DNA of 64,000 bases from Pratylenchus scribneri (GCA_030063045.1 JAQSEB010000049.1:1426001-1490000); one strand, 5' to 3'; positions 1 to 14,580 are shown, counted from the first letter of the stretch. A program made the numbers and translations. The notes: generated by a model from the letters alone, not told the origin.

Positions 1-3000
1 TAAGTGTATTGTATATGAATGATTGTATATGTATGTATGAGTGTATTAAAGCCCGAAGGGAAATGGCTTTTAGCTGAAGGAAAATGAAAGGAAGAGGATA
101 ATCAGAGGCTTTTGAGTCCTGTGGATTTGGCTGATCAGTTTCGGCGATCATTTTCCAGGGATGGGCTCCTTTTCACATGCTTTTGCCAAATCCACATTAT
201 TTTTTCCTACCCTTCCTTTGATCCAAAAGGCCAAAAATGCCGAAATTTACCCGCTTTTTGCCTACAATTTCTATCCATATATCCAATTAAAGTCATTAGA
301 CCTGAGCGAAAAAAATGGACTTTGATTTGAGAAAAAAAGAGCCTCAAAATGTCACAATTGCCAACGCCATTTTTGCCAATTGAATAGCAAGAAAAGCCGA
401 ATTCTATTGAACAAATTTCTATCAAATTCTCTTTCATTTTTAAGAGAGAAAAAATTATTGGCCAAAATAGTTAAGTCAAAAATAAAGTTTTAAATTTAAA
501 GCCTAATATGACTATGAACTGGTCCAATATCCCTTCCCAATTCCAAAGGTTTTATTATATTAAGTTAAACCGCCCATTTTATACTAGCCAAGACATCGCT
601 GATCCAGATTCCTTGATTTCATGTCTAATGTGAATAATAAATTAGATCAACCTTCAAATTGTGGTGGCTTTTTGAAGAAATTCAGCACGAGGATTTGCTT
701 CATTCTTTTCCCTTTAACTTTTATTTTGGCCATGAAAAATTAGGTCACTTCCTTATTCCAAGGAAATGGCTGATGGAAAAGGGCACTGAAAATAAGGACA
801 AAATTAAATGAGAAAGCAGGGTCCAATAGAAAGGAAGCTGTGGATTAAAAGAGGGCAAAAAATCGGCCAAAACAAGCCGATGAAGAAGAGAAGGCATATT
901 CCCGCGCCATGTCCGTGCCTTCCACTTCAATTTCGCGCACATCATGCCCTTTTCCCCAGAAATCGACTAAATCACTTCCTCAATAATAAATTTATTTTTT
1001 TCTATTAAAATTTTTAATTTAATCATAAAAATTTTAGGGCAACCATGCCTTTGCTAGTATTGCCTTCACCCATTTTAATTAATTAATTATCAAGTAAAAT
1101 TACCTCAGCCTCACAAAAGACATCAAAAAATTCCTCTCTAATTATTTCTTTATAAACCGGAAGCATCCCTGTGAGCTGTGACCCCTCCTACTTCCACCAT
1201 CTTTATAATAGTAATATGCTTCTTTTTTATGTTCTGCTTTTATTTCCGACAAATTCCACGTCTTAGAAGGCGAGCTTTCATAATTTTGGTTTCGAGAAAC
1301 CAACAATATTCCTAATTTTTTTCTGCGAATGAGTAGTTAAAAGCAGTCTCAAGAAATCGCGCAGAAATTGAAAATGCAATTCTATCACCGGAACAAAGAG
1401 TAATCAAAACAATTTATGTTAGGGAGAATTTGACTAGAGGATTTTTGGAGATCAAGCTTTCTTTAAAAGTTTTACTATTTTTCCATTATTTTTCTTTTTT
1501 TATTTTGTTAATTTCATTTTCTCTCCTATTTTATGCCCATTGTCCAATTTTCTCAACAATATTTTAAGCTAATTATAAATTTTTGTATTATTTAATTATT
1601 CTTTTTCTGTAAAGCAAATTTGATATCAAAATATAATTGGCCAAAATGTATTGGCCAAAATGTTATGGCCAAAAAATGAAAAATATTATTTTAACAATTT
1701 TTGGTCACATTTTTATCATTTTTTCCCTTAAATGCTTTTTCCGTCAAAAACATTTTTTTTATTTTTAATCAACAATTTTATTGTAAATATAAATATTATT
1801 AATAAATCATTAAACCAATTTTCACACGTTATTTCATCGAATTTTCCCCGTTGGATTCATCGATTCCCCCAATTTCTTTCTCTAAAATTCCAATATCGTC
1901 ACTTTTAATTTGAACAGATTTCACCGTTTCATCCCAAATTCTCCTTTTTTTGGCCCCAATTTTATTTTGTTCCCAAATTTAGGGTATCATAAAAATTTCG
2001 GAATAGAGGAGAAAAATATTTTCACTATTTTTATATTTTCGGCAATTTAAAATTTTTGCCATGCGGATGGCGCAGCTGCGACCACAAATTCACCACTCAA
2101 CCCCATTAGAATTTTGCCATATACCCTTTGGCCCATTAATTTCAACAAAAGCAAAGAAAAAAGCTTTTAATTTCTCCGAATTTTCCCACCACCCTAAAGC
2201 CACTTTTTCCCTTCGCTCCATCCCAACTTTCAATCGAAGCGACCTTTTGGGCCAAGTGGCGCGGCGCACGTTCAAAGTGGGGACTCATTTTAAAGCGGGG
2301 GAATGGTGGTGGGGAAAGGGTATTGGCCGGAAGCGCATAGACACAGCTGCTTTTCCCACTCTACCTTTTCTAATTTCTCTAGTCTTTCCATTGTTTTGAA
2401 CTAATTTTTCAATTTCTTTGGCCATAAAATTTGGCCATTTACCTTCCCTTCTTTTCTCTGGCCACAATTCTTCAGGCACTATTCCGCTTGTTTCTTCCCC
2501 CAAATGCCAGCTTCTTTCTTTTCTGGCCACAATTTTGGAGGCATTTTGCCGTTCGCTTCACTTCCCAAAAGGCTACTTTTCCTTTCTTTTCTTCTCTCTG
2601 GCGTAATTCTAAAAAGGCCTAGAGAATGCCTGCGACGCGGTTTTTTTGTTTATCCACTCTCTATAGAGAAACGACGTGAGAGTCGACGACGTCCCTTGGC
2701 CATTCGCTCGCTTGGCCATAAGAAGTAGAGAAGAGATTGAAAGGAAGACGAATAGGCGTGTAAGGGAAGAAAGGGCCAAGTTCTTATAGAGGCCGAGGGC
2801 AAAACAGAAGCTGCCAGCCGCTGACAGCCGCCGGCGCTAGAAACGAAGCTTTCTTATTGTTAGAGAAAAGAGAAGAAAACTCGGCATTGGCGCACTCTGA
2901 AAGCTGCCAGCCTTCGATCTTCCAGCCGATTTTCCCTCCATCCTTTCTCTTTGGCCTTTCTTCTTTCTCTTTGGCCTTTCTTCCACTCCTCCATTCTATG

Positions 3001-4339
3001 CCCTTTGTCCCTTTTTTCTTTTCCACTAATTTTCCCCCTCGCTTCATAATCATTCGCCACTACTACCAACAACCACTTTTTTCACCATTCCCCTTCATCC
3101 GAAGGAAGTCCCATATCCGCCGGCGCCAGCCTTTTTGTGTGCCTACTTCCTACAAACCCATTCCCTTTGGCTTTATCGATAGGAAAAAATGAAGGCTAAA
3201 AAGCACCGGAAATGGTGGAAAATGCCACCTCGCAAGGTTGGCATTGGCATCAGCCTCCCAGCAACCGAACATTTTTTGCCAGTAATATTATGGCCAATAG
3301 AATATAATTAAATTTATTTTGACCATCATTTAATATGTGGCATATTTATTTAATTTAATTGTTCTATGAACTTTTTATGATGAATTTAAAATTCAATAAA
3401 TTCCCTACAAAGCATTTGGCTTTCTATTAAATTAGTTTGCCCAAATTGAAATAAATTCATTGTCTTTAAGCCAAAATTTGGCATTATTCTCCCAATTCAA
3501 TAAAAAATTTCTCTACAAAACATTTTGTCAGCTATTCGCGATTGTGGCCTTCAAATTCAACAAATTTATTTTCCATATTTATGGCTAAATATTGGGCAAA
3601 TTCTCTATTTATTTGCATTAATAAAAGCTTATAATAAATCTTGGACTCCCAAAAAATTCATTTCCTCTTTTTCTTTTTCCATCAATTAAATTAAAAATCA
3701 ATTTAAATTCCATATATTTATGCTTTAATTGGGCATATTTTTTTATTAATTTATTTGCCTCCAAAATTCCCCTCAATTCTCCCATCCCTATTCCATTCCA
3801 TTCCATTTAATTAAAATTGGGTTTTTCCTATATCTTCCAAAATTCGTCTCACTCCTTTTTCCATTCATTTTCCGTTTATTTATTCCTAAAATTTAAATAT
3901 CACGTGAAAATGATAAGAAAATTATTCTAAATTCATTATACTGTTTTCTGAACTTGCACGCAAATTACGTGGCATTTATGAATGTTATTCGCGCTTTTGG
4001 CATTTGCAAGATTTGCATACCCTCATTCTCCGTAAATTCAATTTTATGTTGAAAAATGAATCTGTAAATTTAGGAAAACAAATTTTTGGATTTTAATTAT
4101 ATCATTTTTGAGATTTTATTTGAAATTGAAAAAAAGGAAAATGCCTCACAATTTTATTGGTAAAATAATAAGTATTTTTTGACAAGATATTTGAAAATCA
4201 AAGTGTCAAAAAATAAATTTAAATTATGCCAAAAATATTCGATTTTATTGATCAATGATCACTGATATATCGAAAATTTAACCACCGCATTATCGCTTCA
4301 ATTTCCCTTCTTGCCATCATCACTCTAATTTCCTCAATT
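1..4339. other. AT-rich non-coding stretch
   Basis: I see no gene here. Open frames are short, lack plausible splice partners and read as low-complexity Phe/Ser/Pro or Lys/Arg peptides, as expected from C/T-rich strands. From about 2,400 to 3,130 the strand is rich in CTTT and GGCC words, with small local duplications (for example TCTCTGGCCACAATT near 2,455 and a relative near 2,520, and TCTTTGGCCTTTCTTC twice near 2,950). The rest is AT-rich with poly-T runs. Confidence 0.6.
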
Positions 4340-6360
4340 TTTGGCATCATCACAATTCCTGATTCCTCTGTCCAATCACGCACAACCCCAATCATTAATC
4401 CGCCTTTCCCCTCGCGCGCTATTAATTTCCATCCTTGGCCTCTTCACTCCCTTTGGGGGATATATGCCCTTGGCATTCATTTGTGGGATCCGCGAAAACG
4501 GATCTATGCGCGCCTTTTGCTCCGGCAGAGGCCGGCTTTTTTCAAAGGCAACGGCGGGAGGCCATCCCAATCAAGTCGTCCTTCCCGGCGACCGGCTGGC
4601 TGGATGTTCCATCCTTTTCACTTTCCCTTCCTTCAAGTCGCGCACATCCCATCCATCCCGTCGTCTCCCGTCGTCCATCCGGCTCTTCCTTCCTGTTTTC
4701 TTCCATCCCCCCCCCCCCTTTCCCCTTCATCGGCTCCGTCTGCTGATTTCATTGTTGTTTTTCCAGCCCTTCCCTCACGTCTCGCTTTCCTGTTGCCGTT
4801 CCAGCTGATCGAACCAGATTTACTTTTGCGCACACTTTTGTGTGGAAGAAAGCGAATTAAGCGGATATTCATTCTTAAATTGCCGCCTGCTGATTTTTTC
4901 ACCCTTTTTCTTTCTTTTCTCCCAAAAATGGTGATTTTTTAATTAAATTAAGCCTAAGAAGTTTTTTATGAAAATGATATTAAAAAGAAGATAGAAAAAT
5001 TGGCAAATGAATAGAAGGAGATTACGGCTGATCAAATCAGTGTTTAGACTTTAGAGATATTTCGAAGAAAGCACTCCATTAAATATTCAATTTGATCAGG
5101 GAAAAAATTCAATTCTGATCAGCTCTCTGGTCAATTTTTTCGCAATCAAAAAATGGTAATAGCCTAATAAGATTATTTTGAAAAAGCCACTCTGATCATT
5201 AAAATCAAATGGAATATTAATTCTGATCAAGTTGACTGGTCAGCCTCTTCTTGATCAAAAATTCCCTTTCGAATTAGCTTTTATTTTCCTAAATTAGTCC
5301 GAATAAGTCATCCATCCTGCTTTAGAACTAGTAAATGAGAGGGAATGAAAATGAAGAAAACTTAATGACCACTGGTCATCTTATTTGCGGCCGGTCCCCT
5401 CCTTAATAGGAGGAAAGGGAAACGGGGCTGGAACACTGCGCGGAGGAAGAAGATGGGCACTGAAAGAAGAGGACGAAAAGAAGAGAGGAAGAGAAGGGAG
5501 GAAGCTGTGAAGAGGGAAAATGGAAGGAGGGCCGGCTGGCAGCAGGATGGCCTCCGGCTGGCAGCAAGGGACGGCGAAGAGGAAAGGAAAAGGGGAAGAA
5601 GAAGATGGCGGGAAATTACGCCCAAGGGGTAATTAGCGCCAGCCGGACGAAAAACTTTCCCCTCATCCATCCATCGTCCATTCATCCTCATCTCCTTTTT
5701 AGTGTTCCTCCTTCCTCTCTTCCTTTTGATGTGGGCGACTTGATGTCCAGCAAAAAACGTGAAATGGACGGATGGAGGAGGGGGATGAAGAGGATTTTAT
5801 GAGGGGGAAGGGGAATGGACTTTTGAAGAAGGCGGGTCGTTGGGATGTGGAAAGCTGGAAAGGAAGGAAATTAAGGAAGAAGATGGGCGCGACAATCCGG
5901 CTAGGGCACAACATAATGAATGAATAGGAAAAGGAGGAAGAAAGAAGAGAAGGAGGAGGAAGAAGGATGCATAAAAGTGGAAGATCCACTGCCTCTGCTG
6001 AGCGCATCCTGTCCCCGGCATATTCCCCCTTTTCATCAGCCACCCCCTTGATCCAGCCTAATTCACTTTTTCCGTTCCCCTCAAAAAGAGGATGCGCCGC
6101 CATCCCAACCCCTTAGTTAGGGCAAAAACAAGGGAGGGAAGATTCCACTCTCCTTTTGGGCAGCTTTTCCTTCCTTCCTTTGCTGATTGATGTCCATTCC
6201 GCGCAGCCAACAACCGGCGGTGTCCACATTGACGGCTTTTCCACTTTCCTTCCTTTTCCGCTTTGGGCGCTGATCAGGAAAATAGACATCCTGGAGCCGA
6301 AAACACATATTTGGGTTTTAATCAGTGATCAAGTCATGCTGATCCATTCAGGGTAAAAGT
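4340..6360. other. GC-elevated, C/T-rich island, non-coding
   Basis: Two pyrimidine-rich or purine-rich blocks (about 4,340-4,900 and 5,370-6,350) stand out from the AT-rich surroundings. Long frames are open on both strands at once, which reflects composition rather than coding: the translations are runs of Ser, Pro, Phe and Leu or of Lys, Arg and Glu, with no domain I recognise. The blocks may be regulatory or unannotated UTR sequence for the downstream ETS gene, but the sequence alone does not show this. Confidence 0.4.
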
Positions 6361-9300
6361 GTAAGGAAATAAAACTCAATTTTTCAAATCTAAAAAATAT
6401 AATGCCAATTCCAATTCCTCACTTTGTTTCGAGAAGGACAAATGATTGCCATCCATAACTCTTTTGGTTTAATGGCCACATTGCAAGATTATATACCATT
6501 TGAAAGCCTAAAGTTTCCTCTACAATAAGGCTTAAATAAAATTTTAGAAAATTCAAATTTCCAAAAAATACATACTTATGAATATAATAAACCCGAACTT
6601 TAGAGAAAAAGCTGCTTATTTTTTTTTAAAAGCGAAGCATTTTTTGGGTAAATTTTTGGCTTTAGAATGCCATATTATCTTCCTGAATTGATTGCTTCCT
6701 TGTTGAGTTATGGCCAAAAAAATCTCTGAATAATTAATCAATTGTCCTCTATTATTGTTTCGTTGTTATATTGCATTCTTTTTTAACTTTTTCATCCAAA
6801 CTTTGATCCAGTTTTATTTGAACATCCTTTTTCCACCATATAACTATTTTTATTTGAATATCTCTATCCCCAAAAATTTAATAATCAACTAAATTTCAAT
6901 TATTTGTGCCCAAATTCCTCCCTAATTATGGAGTTTTTGCTTAAAAAGATCTAAGAGCGGGTTAATCGGACAACTAAAATATTTAGCCTATAATGAAAAA
7001 AATGTGTCAGAAATTAATTAAAATTTCTCCTAATTTCATTGTTTTTTCCGCATTTCTTAAATAGCAACAATTTCTATGTTCTCGCGCCGATAGATTTGCG
7101 ATGAATGTGTGTACATAGCTGTCTGGAAAAATTTAATATTAAATGCTAAAATCGGATGACTTTTCCTATTCAATAATATTTATTTCCCCCTCTGTTCATT
7201 TAAGCCAGTCATAATAATAAGGTGTTCATCATCGTGGCCCCAAGAGTTTTCCCTTTAAAAGGAAGGAGGCAAAAATGCGAAGCCACCTCGCCGGAGGGCA
7301 ATGTTTTCTAAGCCTTGGCCATATCCTTCGCCCCCATTCTCCGTCCCGTCCCCATTCTTGTTGTTTACAACAACAAACATCATCCATAAAATTCAACCCC
7401 ACTCATCATTTTTTGCACATTCTTCGACTTTTTTATTTAACACCTTATTATTATCCGTCTTATTCCAATCAAAACCAACCTTCATATTCATAATATCTTA
7501 AAAAACATTTAATAAACTTCCTTTAAATAATGGCAAATTTAAAAATAATTTCTTAAGAATAAAGTTAAAAATTATTCATCCCAGTTTATTTTTTGTTACA
7601 TTCTTCTCTTTTTTAATTTAACACTTTATTTTCATTCTGTCATTTTCCATCTTCTTCAATTCAGCGCAAAAAACAACAATTTTAATAAATTCCCTAATTA
7701 AAAACAATTTCAATCCAACATTTGGTTTTTATAGGAAGTAAACAAAATTAAAAAGTGAATTTTTGTTGGCCCTCCAAACACACATTTTACTAATTTTTGG
7801 GAGGCCAAATTGATAAAAACTTTTCAAAATATTTTGGATGGGCAATTGGAGGAAATCAACAAAACATTTTCCGTTTGATTTGTAGTGGAACAAAATTTGT
7901 ACTGATAATGATAAAATTTGAGGGGAATGGAAGAAAACACACGGAATTGGCCATGGCCACAAATCGCAGCAGAACATTTAGTTAATAGTAAGCCAAAAAA
8001 CGATGTTTATTATTGATAAAAACAAATTTAAAGAAGCGATGATTTCCGGCTTCACCATTTTTGTTTTTAATATAAAATTTAAAAATATATTTATTAAAAA
8101 ATTTTCTGAATTAAAAATTTTTTTTTTAAATCTGAAAATCATAAAAGAATTATCACAAAAAATATTAAATAAAACCAATTTTATCTTTACCTCTAATTGC
8201 TCATAAAAATTATTTTTTTAAAATTTTTTACAATTTCCTCCTCCAAATAATTTAAACTCAAAATTCGGCATCCGAAAAATTATTCTGATAAAAATGACAA
8301 AAAACTTTACTTCCTCTCAAGTACAACAATCAAACATCACTTTTGCCATTTTTTCACAAATTCGCCGAATCCAATTTCTGATCTTGCCTATTTTTTTGTA
8401 ACATTTACAAATTACAAAATATCCTCTAATTAATCAAAAGTCCATGAAAACTTTAAATAAAATAAATATTTTACTGTCCATTAAAATTAATTTAACAATT
8501 CCGGCCTTTTACCCTCCACAAATTCGCCAAATTTCTCGGCTTGGCTTAATTTCGCCGTACTCAAAATATTTCCTTCATAAATATCAAAATAAATTGCCGC
8601 CCCACTCAATTAAACAATATACGGTCACCTTCCCCTCCTTAAGGGCTATTCTCTAGGTTTTCCCCCAAAAATTTAAACAAAAAATGATTTTAGCCCGAAT
8701 GCCGGGGGCACATTTTTTGTAGAGAATGCGGCGATTGGTTAAAGATTTTGGGGGCAAAAGAAAATTGAGGGAAATGGTCAAAATTCGCCCCAAATTTAAT
8801 TCATTCATGGGTCCATCTCCATCCCATACAAAAAAAAAAGTCTTTTTCCCCCTTTTGGCCCCATTTTGGCCCTCATTTTTGATTTTACCCTTTCGGACAA
8901 TTTCCCTCCTCTTTTACCCGAAATTTACCGCCGCCAATTTAGGATAAATTCCCTCCAGGGAAGCCGAAAAATCGGATAAATGTGAATAAAAAGAATACGA
9001 TTTTCACGTTTTCCGCATTGCCATTGGGGAAAATGACCCCGGCGGCGATAGAGAAATTTGCCGACAAAAAAGCGATTGCTGATTTTGCCTGAAGCACGTC
9101 GACTATTAATGGGAAAAAATTGCTTTAGGATTGGCCCTTGAGGGGAGAAACAATTGAATATATTTTATGGTAGATTTACAAAAATATTCTAAAAAAGCAG
9201 CAATTTATTTTAATGAAATATAATTTTTGGACAAATCTAAAGGAATTTCGGTTTTTTAAAAATTTATTTCAAAAAATTCGCAATTTCGCCAAAATAAAAC

Positions 9301-11999
9301 TCCAAAAGTTTTACTAAAAGCTTCGCTAATTCTAGTATAATAAAATAATTCTCTTTGCCTTAAACTTAAATTTAGACCCGCAATTGGCATTCCCCAATTT
9401 GTATATTTTAAATTTATTCTAAATTTCTTTAATTAATCCTCAAATGCAAAAATTTATCATTTTTTTATGGAAAAAACCCTTCATTTTTAAATCAAATTAT
9501 ATGCCCTTAATTTTATTATTTTGTTTTTAACAAATTTTATGCGTTAAAAATTTCAACAAAAACAATGTCCAATTCCCACTTTAAATTAGACCAATTTAAT
9601 TATATTGTACATTTTATTAATAATTTGACCGGAAATTAGCGGAAAAATTGTCACAAAATTATTCATTCAGTCCTTTATATTTTATAATTTCCCTCAATTA
9701 AATAAATTAGCGGTAAATTCTTGCCTTTACGAGTGACTAAAACTAAAAAGAATCACTCCCGACAATCAAATTAATTTTTTTTGCCTTCACCTTAATTCAA
9801 TGTTATTTCCCCACGGTTTTGAACAATTTAGGCCAAACTGCGCCAATTGGGTATGGGAAATCACAAATTAGTGATGGCAGTGGATAATCGAATAACGGGG
9901 AATAAATTAAATCAACAGAAAAGGGTGGTTAAATCGGCGAAAGAAAAAGTACAAAACATTTTGGATCGCCCAAATGGCAAGACTATTTTTCTTGGGCCCA
10001 TTATTTTGGCCATAGCTCGTTAAGGTAAAGAGACCAATTCAAAAAATTAATATGCCATTCGAAAGCTCAAAAGGTCCTCTAAAAAGAGGCTTATATAATT
10101 TTTAGAAATTTGATTAAATTTGTAAAATAATCTTACTCAAAATTTCTGATTTATTTCACTCAAAACTTGTAACTTTTAAACAAAAAATATAGACTTTAAA
10201 ATTTTTGAGGGAACTATGACCTTTCCATCCATGTTCCATTGTATTGGTTTATCTATCGCCTTCCTTAATTGGATATTGCCTCATTCAACTTTTGGCAAAA
10301 AACTGAAGCATTCACCGTGTGTCTTGTCTTGATAATATTAAAAATTTTTCTACATTCTAGTTATTGCTCAGTGAATTTACCAATCTTAAAGATTTCTACC
10401 ATTCTATGAATTCATTTTTGATTTCATTTGAACTTTTTTCAAAAAAAAGTAAGGTGAAAATCCAGGCCAAATCGCTTCTATCCTCCGTTTTGATCTCGCA
10501 GTCCATTTACCAATAGTGGCCAGCGAATTCGTCCATTCCTAAAGAGCAGTTGACCCGCTTCTCCTTTTTCCTTTTCCCCTCCCCTCACAATCAGCAGCAG
10601 AATAGTCCAAACTCCAAATGTTTGCTCTTTCCGCTCACGCAAAAAAATTTTTTGGCCACCATCAACTCGGACGTCACGATTCCTTTTTTCCTCCCCACTT
10701 TTCGCTGACCATCAGTAAGGTCAAAAATGAGCCCTTCTTCATCCGATTGGGTCATCCGCCGGGCTTTCATTCAGCCTTTCTTTTATAGTAGAGTTCATTT
10801 TCGTCCGGTCACAACTAAAATTCGGGCCAAGTGAAAAATGGGGGAATTCACGATCAAATAGAAAAATGGGGCCAAAAATGCAGCAAAAATTTGTAAACAT
10901 TTTTTTACATTTTTAGATGCAAAGGAAAAAATTTCGACTTTGAAATTTTAAAATTTCAAAAATTAATTTTTCTAAATTTTTAAATTTTGAGATATTCTGA
11001 ATTTTCTTAGAATTTCCTATTTTAGTTCTCCATTTATTTTTTGCAAAATTTCCTTTCACAAATTTGGCCAAATTCCTCTAGCAAAATAAATTCAGATTAA
11101 TTTCCCCCAAAAAAATAGGTAATTGCTTCCATAATCGCCGCCCCCTTTCATAATTTTTTTCGGCATATTTTTTTGGCCAAAACATCCTCTCCCACTTTCA
11201 TTTCCATTTTTAATCGCCATATTTATCTACATTAATTATCTTTGAATGAACATTCATCAGTGACCATTTTTTCCTGTTTGGATGGCATTTTTGCCGGATT
11301 TTATTGTGCGCGAAAACGCCCACGTTCAAGTAATTAATCTAGGGCCATTTTAATCATTTTTCCTATATCTATTTATTTTCTTCCATTTAATTTATACTAA
11401 TTTTACCATTATCCTTTGGAAAAGCATTAATTTATATAAAAAATATTAATTTATATTAAAAATTTCATGCCGAAAAATCGGCTTTTTTGGGCCAATCTTT
11501 TTTTTATTTAATTTGAATTGAACCAATTTTACCATTATCTTTTGGAAAAGCATTAATTTATATTAAAAATTTCATGCCAAAAAATCGACTTTTTAGGGCC
11601 AAAAATTTGTCCAAATCATTCATAACTATTTAAGAATCCTATATTCCTAGCCTAGTCCATTTCTCAAATCCCAAGCTAATCTTTAATATAAACAACCTCT
11701 AACACTTAGCTTTGAGCCAATTTATATAGCCTAAAAATAATTTTTTGTAAATTCATTTTTTTGTAATTTTAAATTATCCTTATCGTTCAATTTCCATTCA
11801 ATTCCTCAAAATTAATTTTACTATTAATTTCATTATTGTGCCAAAAATGTTCTTTGGCCTAGCAGAAGAATATTTAAAGGAAATTGACTGCCCAAAATGT
11901 GAATATTAGGAAAAGCAGCTGGCATTGATGCCAAAAATGGAATACTAGACAAAAGAAGGGAGGAAGAAAGAAAAAAGGAATGCGCCAGATGAAAATGAA
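6361..11999. other. AT-rich non-coding stretch with decayed repeats
   Basis: No gene is recognisable. A decayed dispersed repeat is visible: the block near 6,465-6,560 (GGCCA..., ATTTGAAAGCCTAAAG..., AATAAGGCTTAAATAA...) resembles that at 10,005-10,130 (GGCCATAGCTC..., ATTCGAAAGCTC..., AGAGGCTTATATAA...), and a third relative lies near 44,190-44,240. A local direct duplication occurs at about 11,400-11,480 and 11,520-11,600, both with TTACCATTATC(C/T)TTTGG followed by AAATTTCATGCC. Confidence 0.5.
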
Positions 12000-13200
12000 A
12001 TGGGATGTAAGCCGAACCGCCCAAAATTCTTTCTTGGTCCATTTTAATGAACATCGTGGAGGGAATCGAGTAAAGGGAAGTGGCGCAGGAAGTGAAAATG
12101 CCGACGAAAGGCCAAAGGGAAATCCACGCAGACGTGCCTTGGAGGAAATCTAAAAAGTGATTGAAAATAGAAAGGCCGAAAAATGGGACTGAAGAGAGGG
12201 AAATAAAAAGAAATTACCTTCGGGAAAACTGTACCAAAAGTAATGCCCGCTAGGCATGGGATATGCAAATTCCGAAAGGAAAACGCCCAAAGGGTAAATT
12301 TCCGACGGAAGGAAGAAGTCCAAAAAAGATGCATAAAAAGGGAAGTTTCTAAAGAAAAATGCCGAGAGGGCGAAGTCGCCTTCCTCTTCCTCCCATTCGC
12401 TTTCCATTTTTGGTAGAGCCGCCTTTTTAAGAGGAGACGAGGAGTTCGGCTTTCGTCCAGCTAGCAAGTTTTTAATTTTCAGCAAAAATCGCGCATTTAC
12501 ATGAAACCCAACATTTTCCCACCTTCATTTTTCCCTTAAATCACATCATTTTAAAAAATTTTCCACTTTTTACAAAAATTTTCCCTCCATTTTCACATAA
12601 TCCATTCAAACTGTTTTTCCCAATATGTATTGATGATTCCAATTGGCTCCATTTTACCTTCGATGGCGGCCATTTTGCCCCAAAAACCCTTTTCCCAGTT
12701 CAATTTCCCTTCCCCCATTCCAATTTCCTTCTCGCTTAGCTACGCCCACCCATTTTTTCCCGCGCCCCTTTCCCTGATAAAGGCGCCAGCGGTCCCCCTC
12801 CAGTGTTTCCAAGGGACCTTTGGCCATGGAACGAAATTGGCCAAAGGAATTTTGTGGCCACCATCAACCAATGATGATGTCGATGACGTGAACGGCATCA
12901 GTAGGGACACAAAAAACCGAAGGAAACCGAAAGGAAACCGAAAGGAAACAGAAAGGAAACGAAGAGGAAAGGGGGCCAAATGGAATGCCGCGCCGCTTTC
13001 GAAAGGAAATGGACCGCCGGCTGGCGTTTGGTCCAAAACCTTCATTTCTCCTCCTTTTTAAGGAGAACGGGGAATGGGCCCACAGAAGAGGCCGGTGGCC
13101 ATAGCGGCGTCCCTCCGGAATTGCGTTTTTGCCACCACCATCTAAACTAGAGGCCAGCCAATTTGGCGTGAAATCCTTCGGCCTTTTTTCCTCATTTTCC
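12000..13200. other. GC-elevated island with short GGAAACCGAAA tandem repeat
   Basis: This is another GC-elevated block open in several frames on both strands with no recognisable product. At about 12,914-12,975 there is a short tandem array of a roughly 10-11 bp unit (GGAAACCGAAA and variants). Overlapping frames on opposite strands (12,630-13,061 plus; 12,740-13,202 minus) translate to low-complexity peptides, so I do not call a gene. Confidence 0.4.
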
Positions 13201-13503
13201 ATTGGGGTTTTTTTTATTCATTTTCCGTTCATTTTTAGTTCAATAAAAAAAATTGTGCATTAGTGTCTGGTCCTAGTCAATAAATTGGGTGAATTAAAGA
13301 AGATGAATATTAGTTGTAAATTGAAACGCCAAAATTGGGAATAGGCTAAATGGCAAGTGAAAAGGCCCCAATTTAACGCCAATAATATTAATAATAATAA
13401 AAGATTACTTTTTTGATCATTTTTATACAAATTAAAGAGCAGATTTTTGGCTTTCAAATGATATTAATTTTATTTAAATTGGTTCAGATTAGATTTGGTT
13501 GGC

Positions 13504-13864
13504 CGACACTTGCGGACCCGACACTTGCGGACGAAATAGTCTGGAGCTGAAGGTGGTAAAGCTGGAATGGCATTGTTTATAGGATCTTATTAGGCATAAA
13601 ATTAGCTCAAAAATGACATCAAAAGGTTTGGCAAATTTTGAGTATTCACCGAGTTATGGCCAAAAAACCGTCAAAATCGCACTTTTAATTAAATCAACGG
13701 TTTTTTGGCCATAACTAGGTGAATATTCAACATTGAACAAAACTTTTGATGTCATTTTGTTGCTAATTTTATGCCTAATAATATCCTATAAACAATGCCA
13801 CTCCAACTTTACCACCTTCGGCTCCAAACCGTTTCGTCCGCAAGTGTCGGGTCCGCAAGTGTCG
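13504..13864. repeat. Foldback (palindromic) element
   Basis: The left edge reads CGACACTTGCGGACCCGACA and the right edge is its reverse complement. The two arms (about 13,504-13,680 and 13,688-13,864) pair along almost their entire length, leaving only a short loop. The inner arm ends carry GTTATGGCCAAAAAACCG and its complement. I could not find a convincing target-site duplication. The arms also contain the GGCCATAACT word seen in the foldback element at 45,393-46,040. Confidence 0.75.
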
Positions 13865-14572
13865 AAATACGGATTTAAGTTATGCTCAATAAACACTGAA
13901 AATATCGTCAATCTATAAAAAATGTCATTCTAAAAATTGTTTTGCATAACTAAATCAATTCTGAAAGAAATTTAAATAAATTTAAAATAATTTGATAGCA
14001 AAAGTGTCTGCTATTTAATTTGATACAAATCATAATAATTCGTTTAATTAGTTATTATAAACGGCAACAAGTTGTCCCAATGATAATTCGGACAGCATCC
14101 AAAAAGAAGCCACCGCCGTTCTCTGTTCTATTATTATTCATTTAAGCCTCTCTTTTAGGTTCATTCTTTTGTCTTTTTTCATGCAATTGCCATATCCCCT
14201 TTTTTGCATCTGTCAATAAAATACCCTCGATTCTCTTTTTGTTCTCCATTTTTGGAGAATGTTTGGGGGCGAAAGAACGAAAAATGCCAATTCCAATTTT
14301 CCATTTTTGAACCAACAACAAATTTTGTGCCCTACAAAATCATGCGAATTTCCCCCTTTTATCTGCCCACAGTTTTGCCTTTTTTGCATCTTCCACCCGT
14401 TTCCTTCTTTGGCCATTTTCCATCTTTATTTAAATCTTGCGCACTGCTGCAATTAAAACAAGCAAAATGGTGGCCTTTTCCAAATTGGCGTTTTCCTCTC
14501 TTCCTCCTCTTTTTTTTCTCTCATTTCACCTCCAATTTTCCATCATATTTTCGCCTTCAAATTAGGCCATTG

Positions 14573-14580
14573 GCTGCTTC
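14573..14580 (+). repeat. Left 8-bp target-site duplication of hAT-type element
   Basis: GCTGCTTC immediately precedes the left terminus of the element at 14,581 and is repeated exactly at 15,531-15,538 after the right terminus. Confidence 0.8.

Noticed and set aside
4341..4942. Overlapping plus-strand frames of 100-155 codons
   Set aside because: Pyrimidine-rich DNA read in several frames gives Ser/Pro/Phe/Leu peptides; frames are open on both strands and no exon structure fits.
5362..6103. Minus-strand frames of 109 and 134 codons
   Set aside because: Same compositional effect; runs of Leu/Ser/Phe/Pro with no domain.
12630..13202. Overlapping frames on both strands of more than 100 codons
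   Set aside because: Low-complexity, mutually overlapping and without splice partners.
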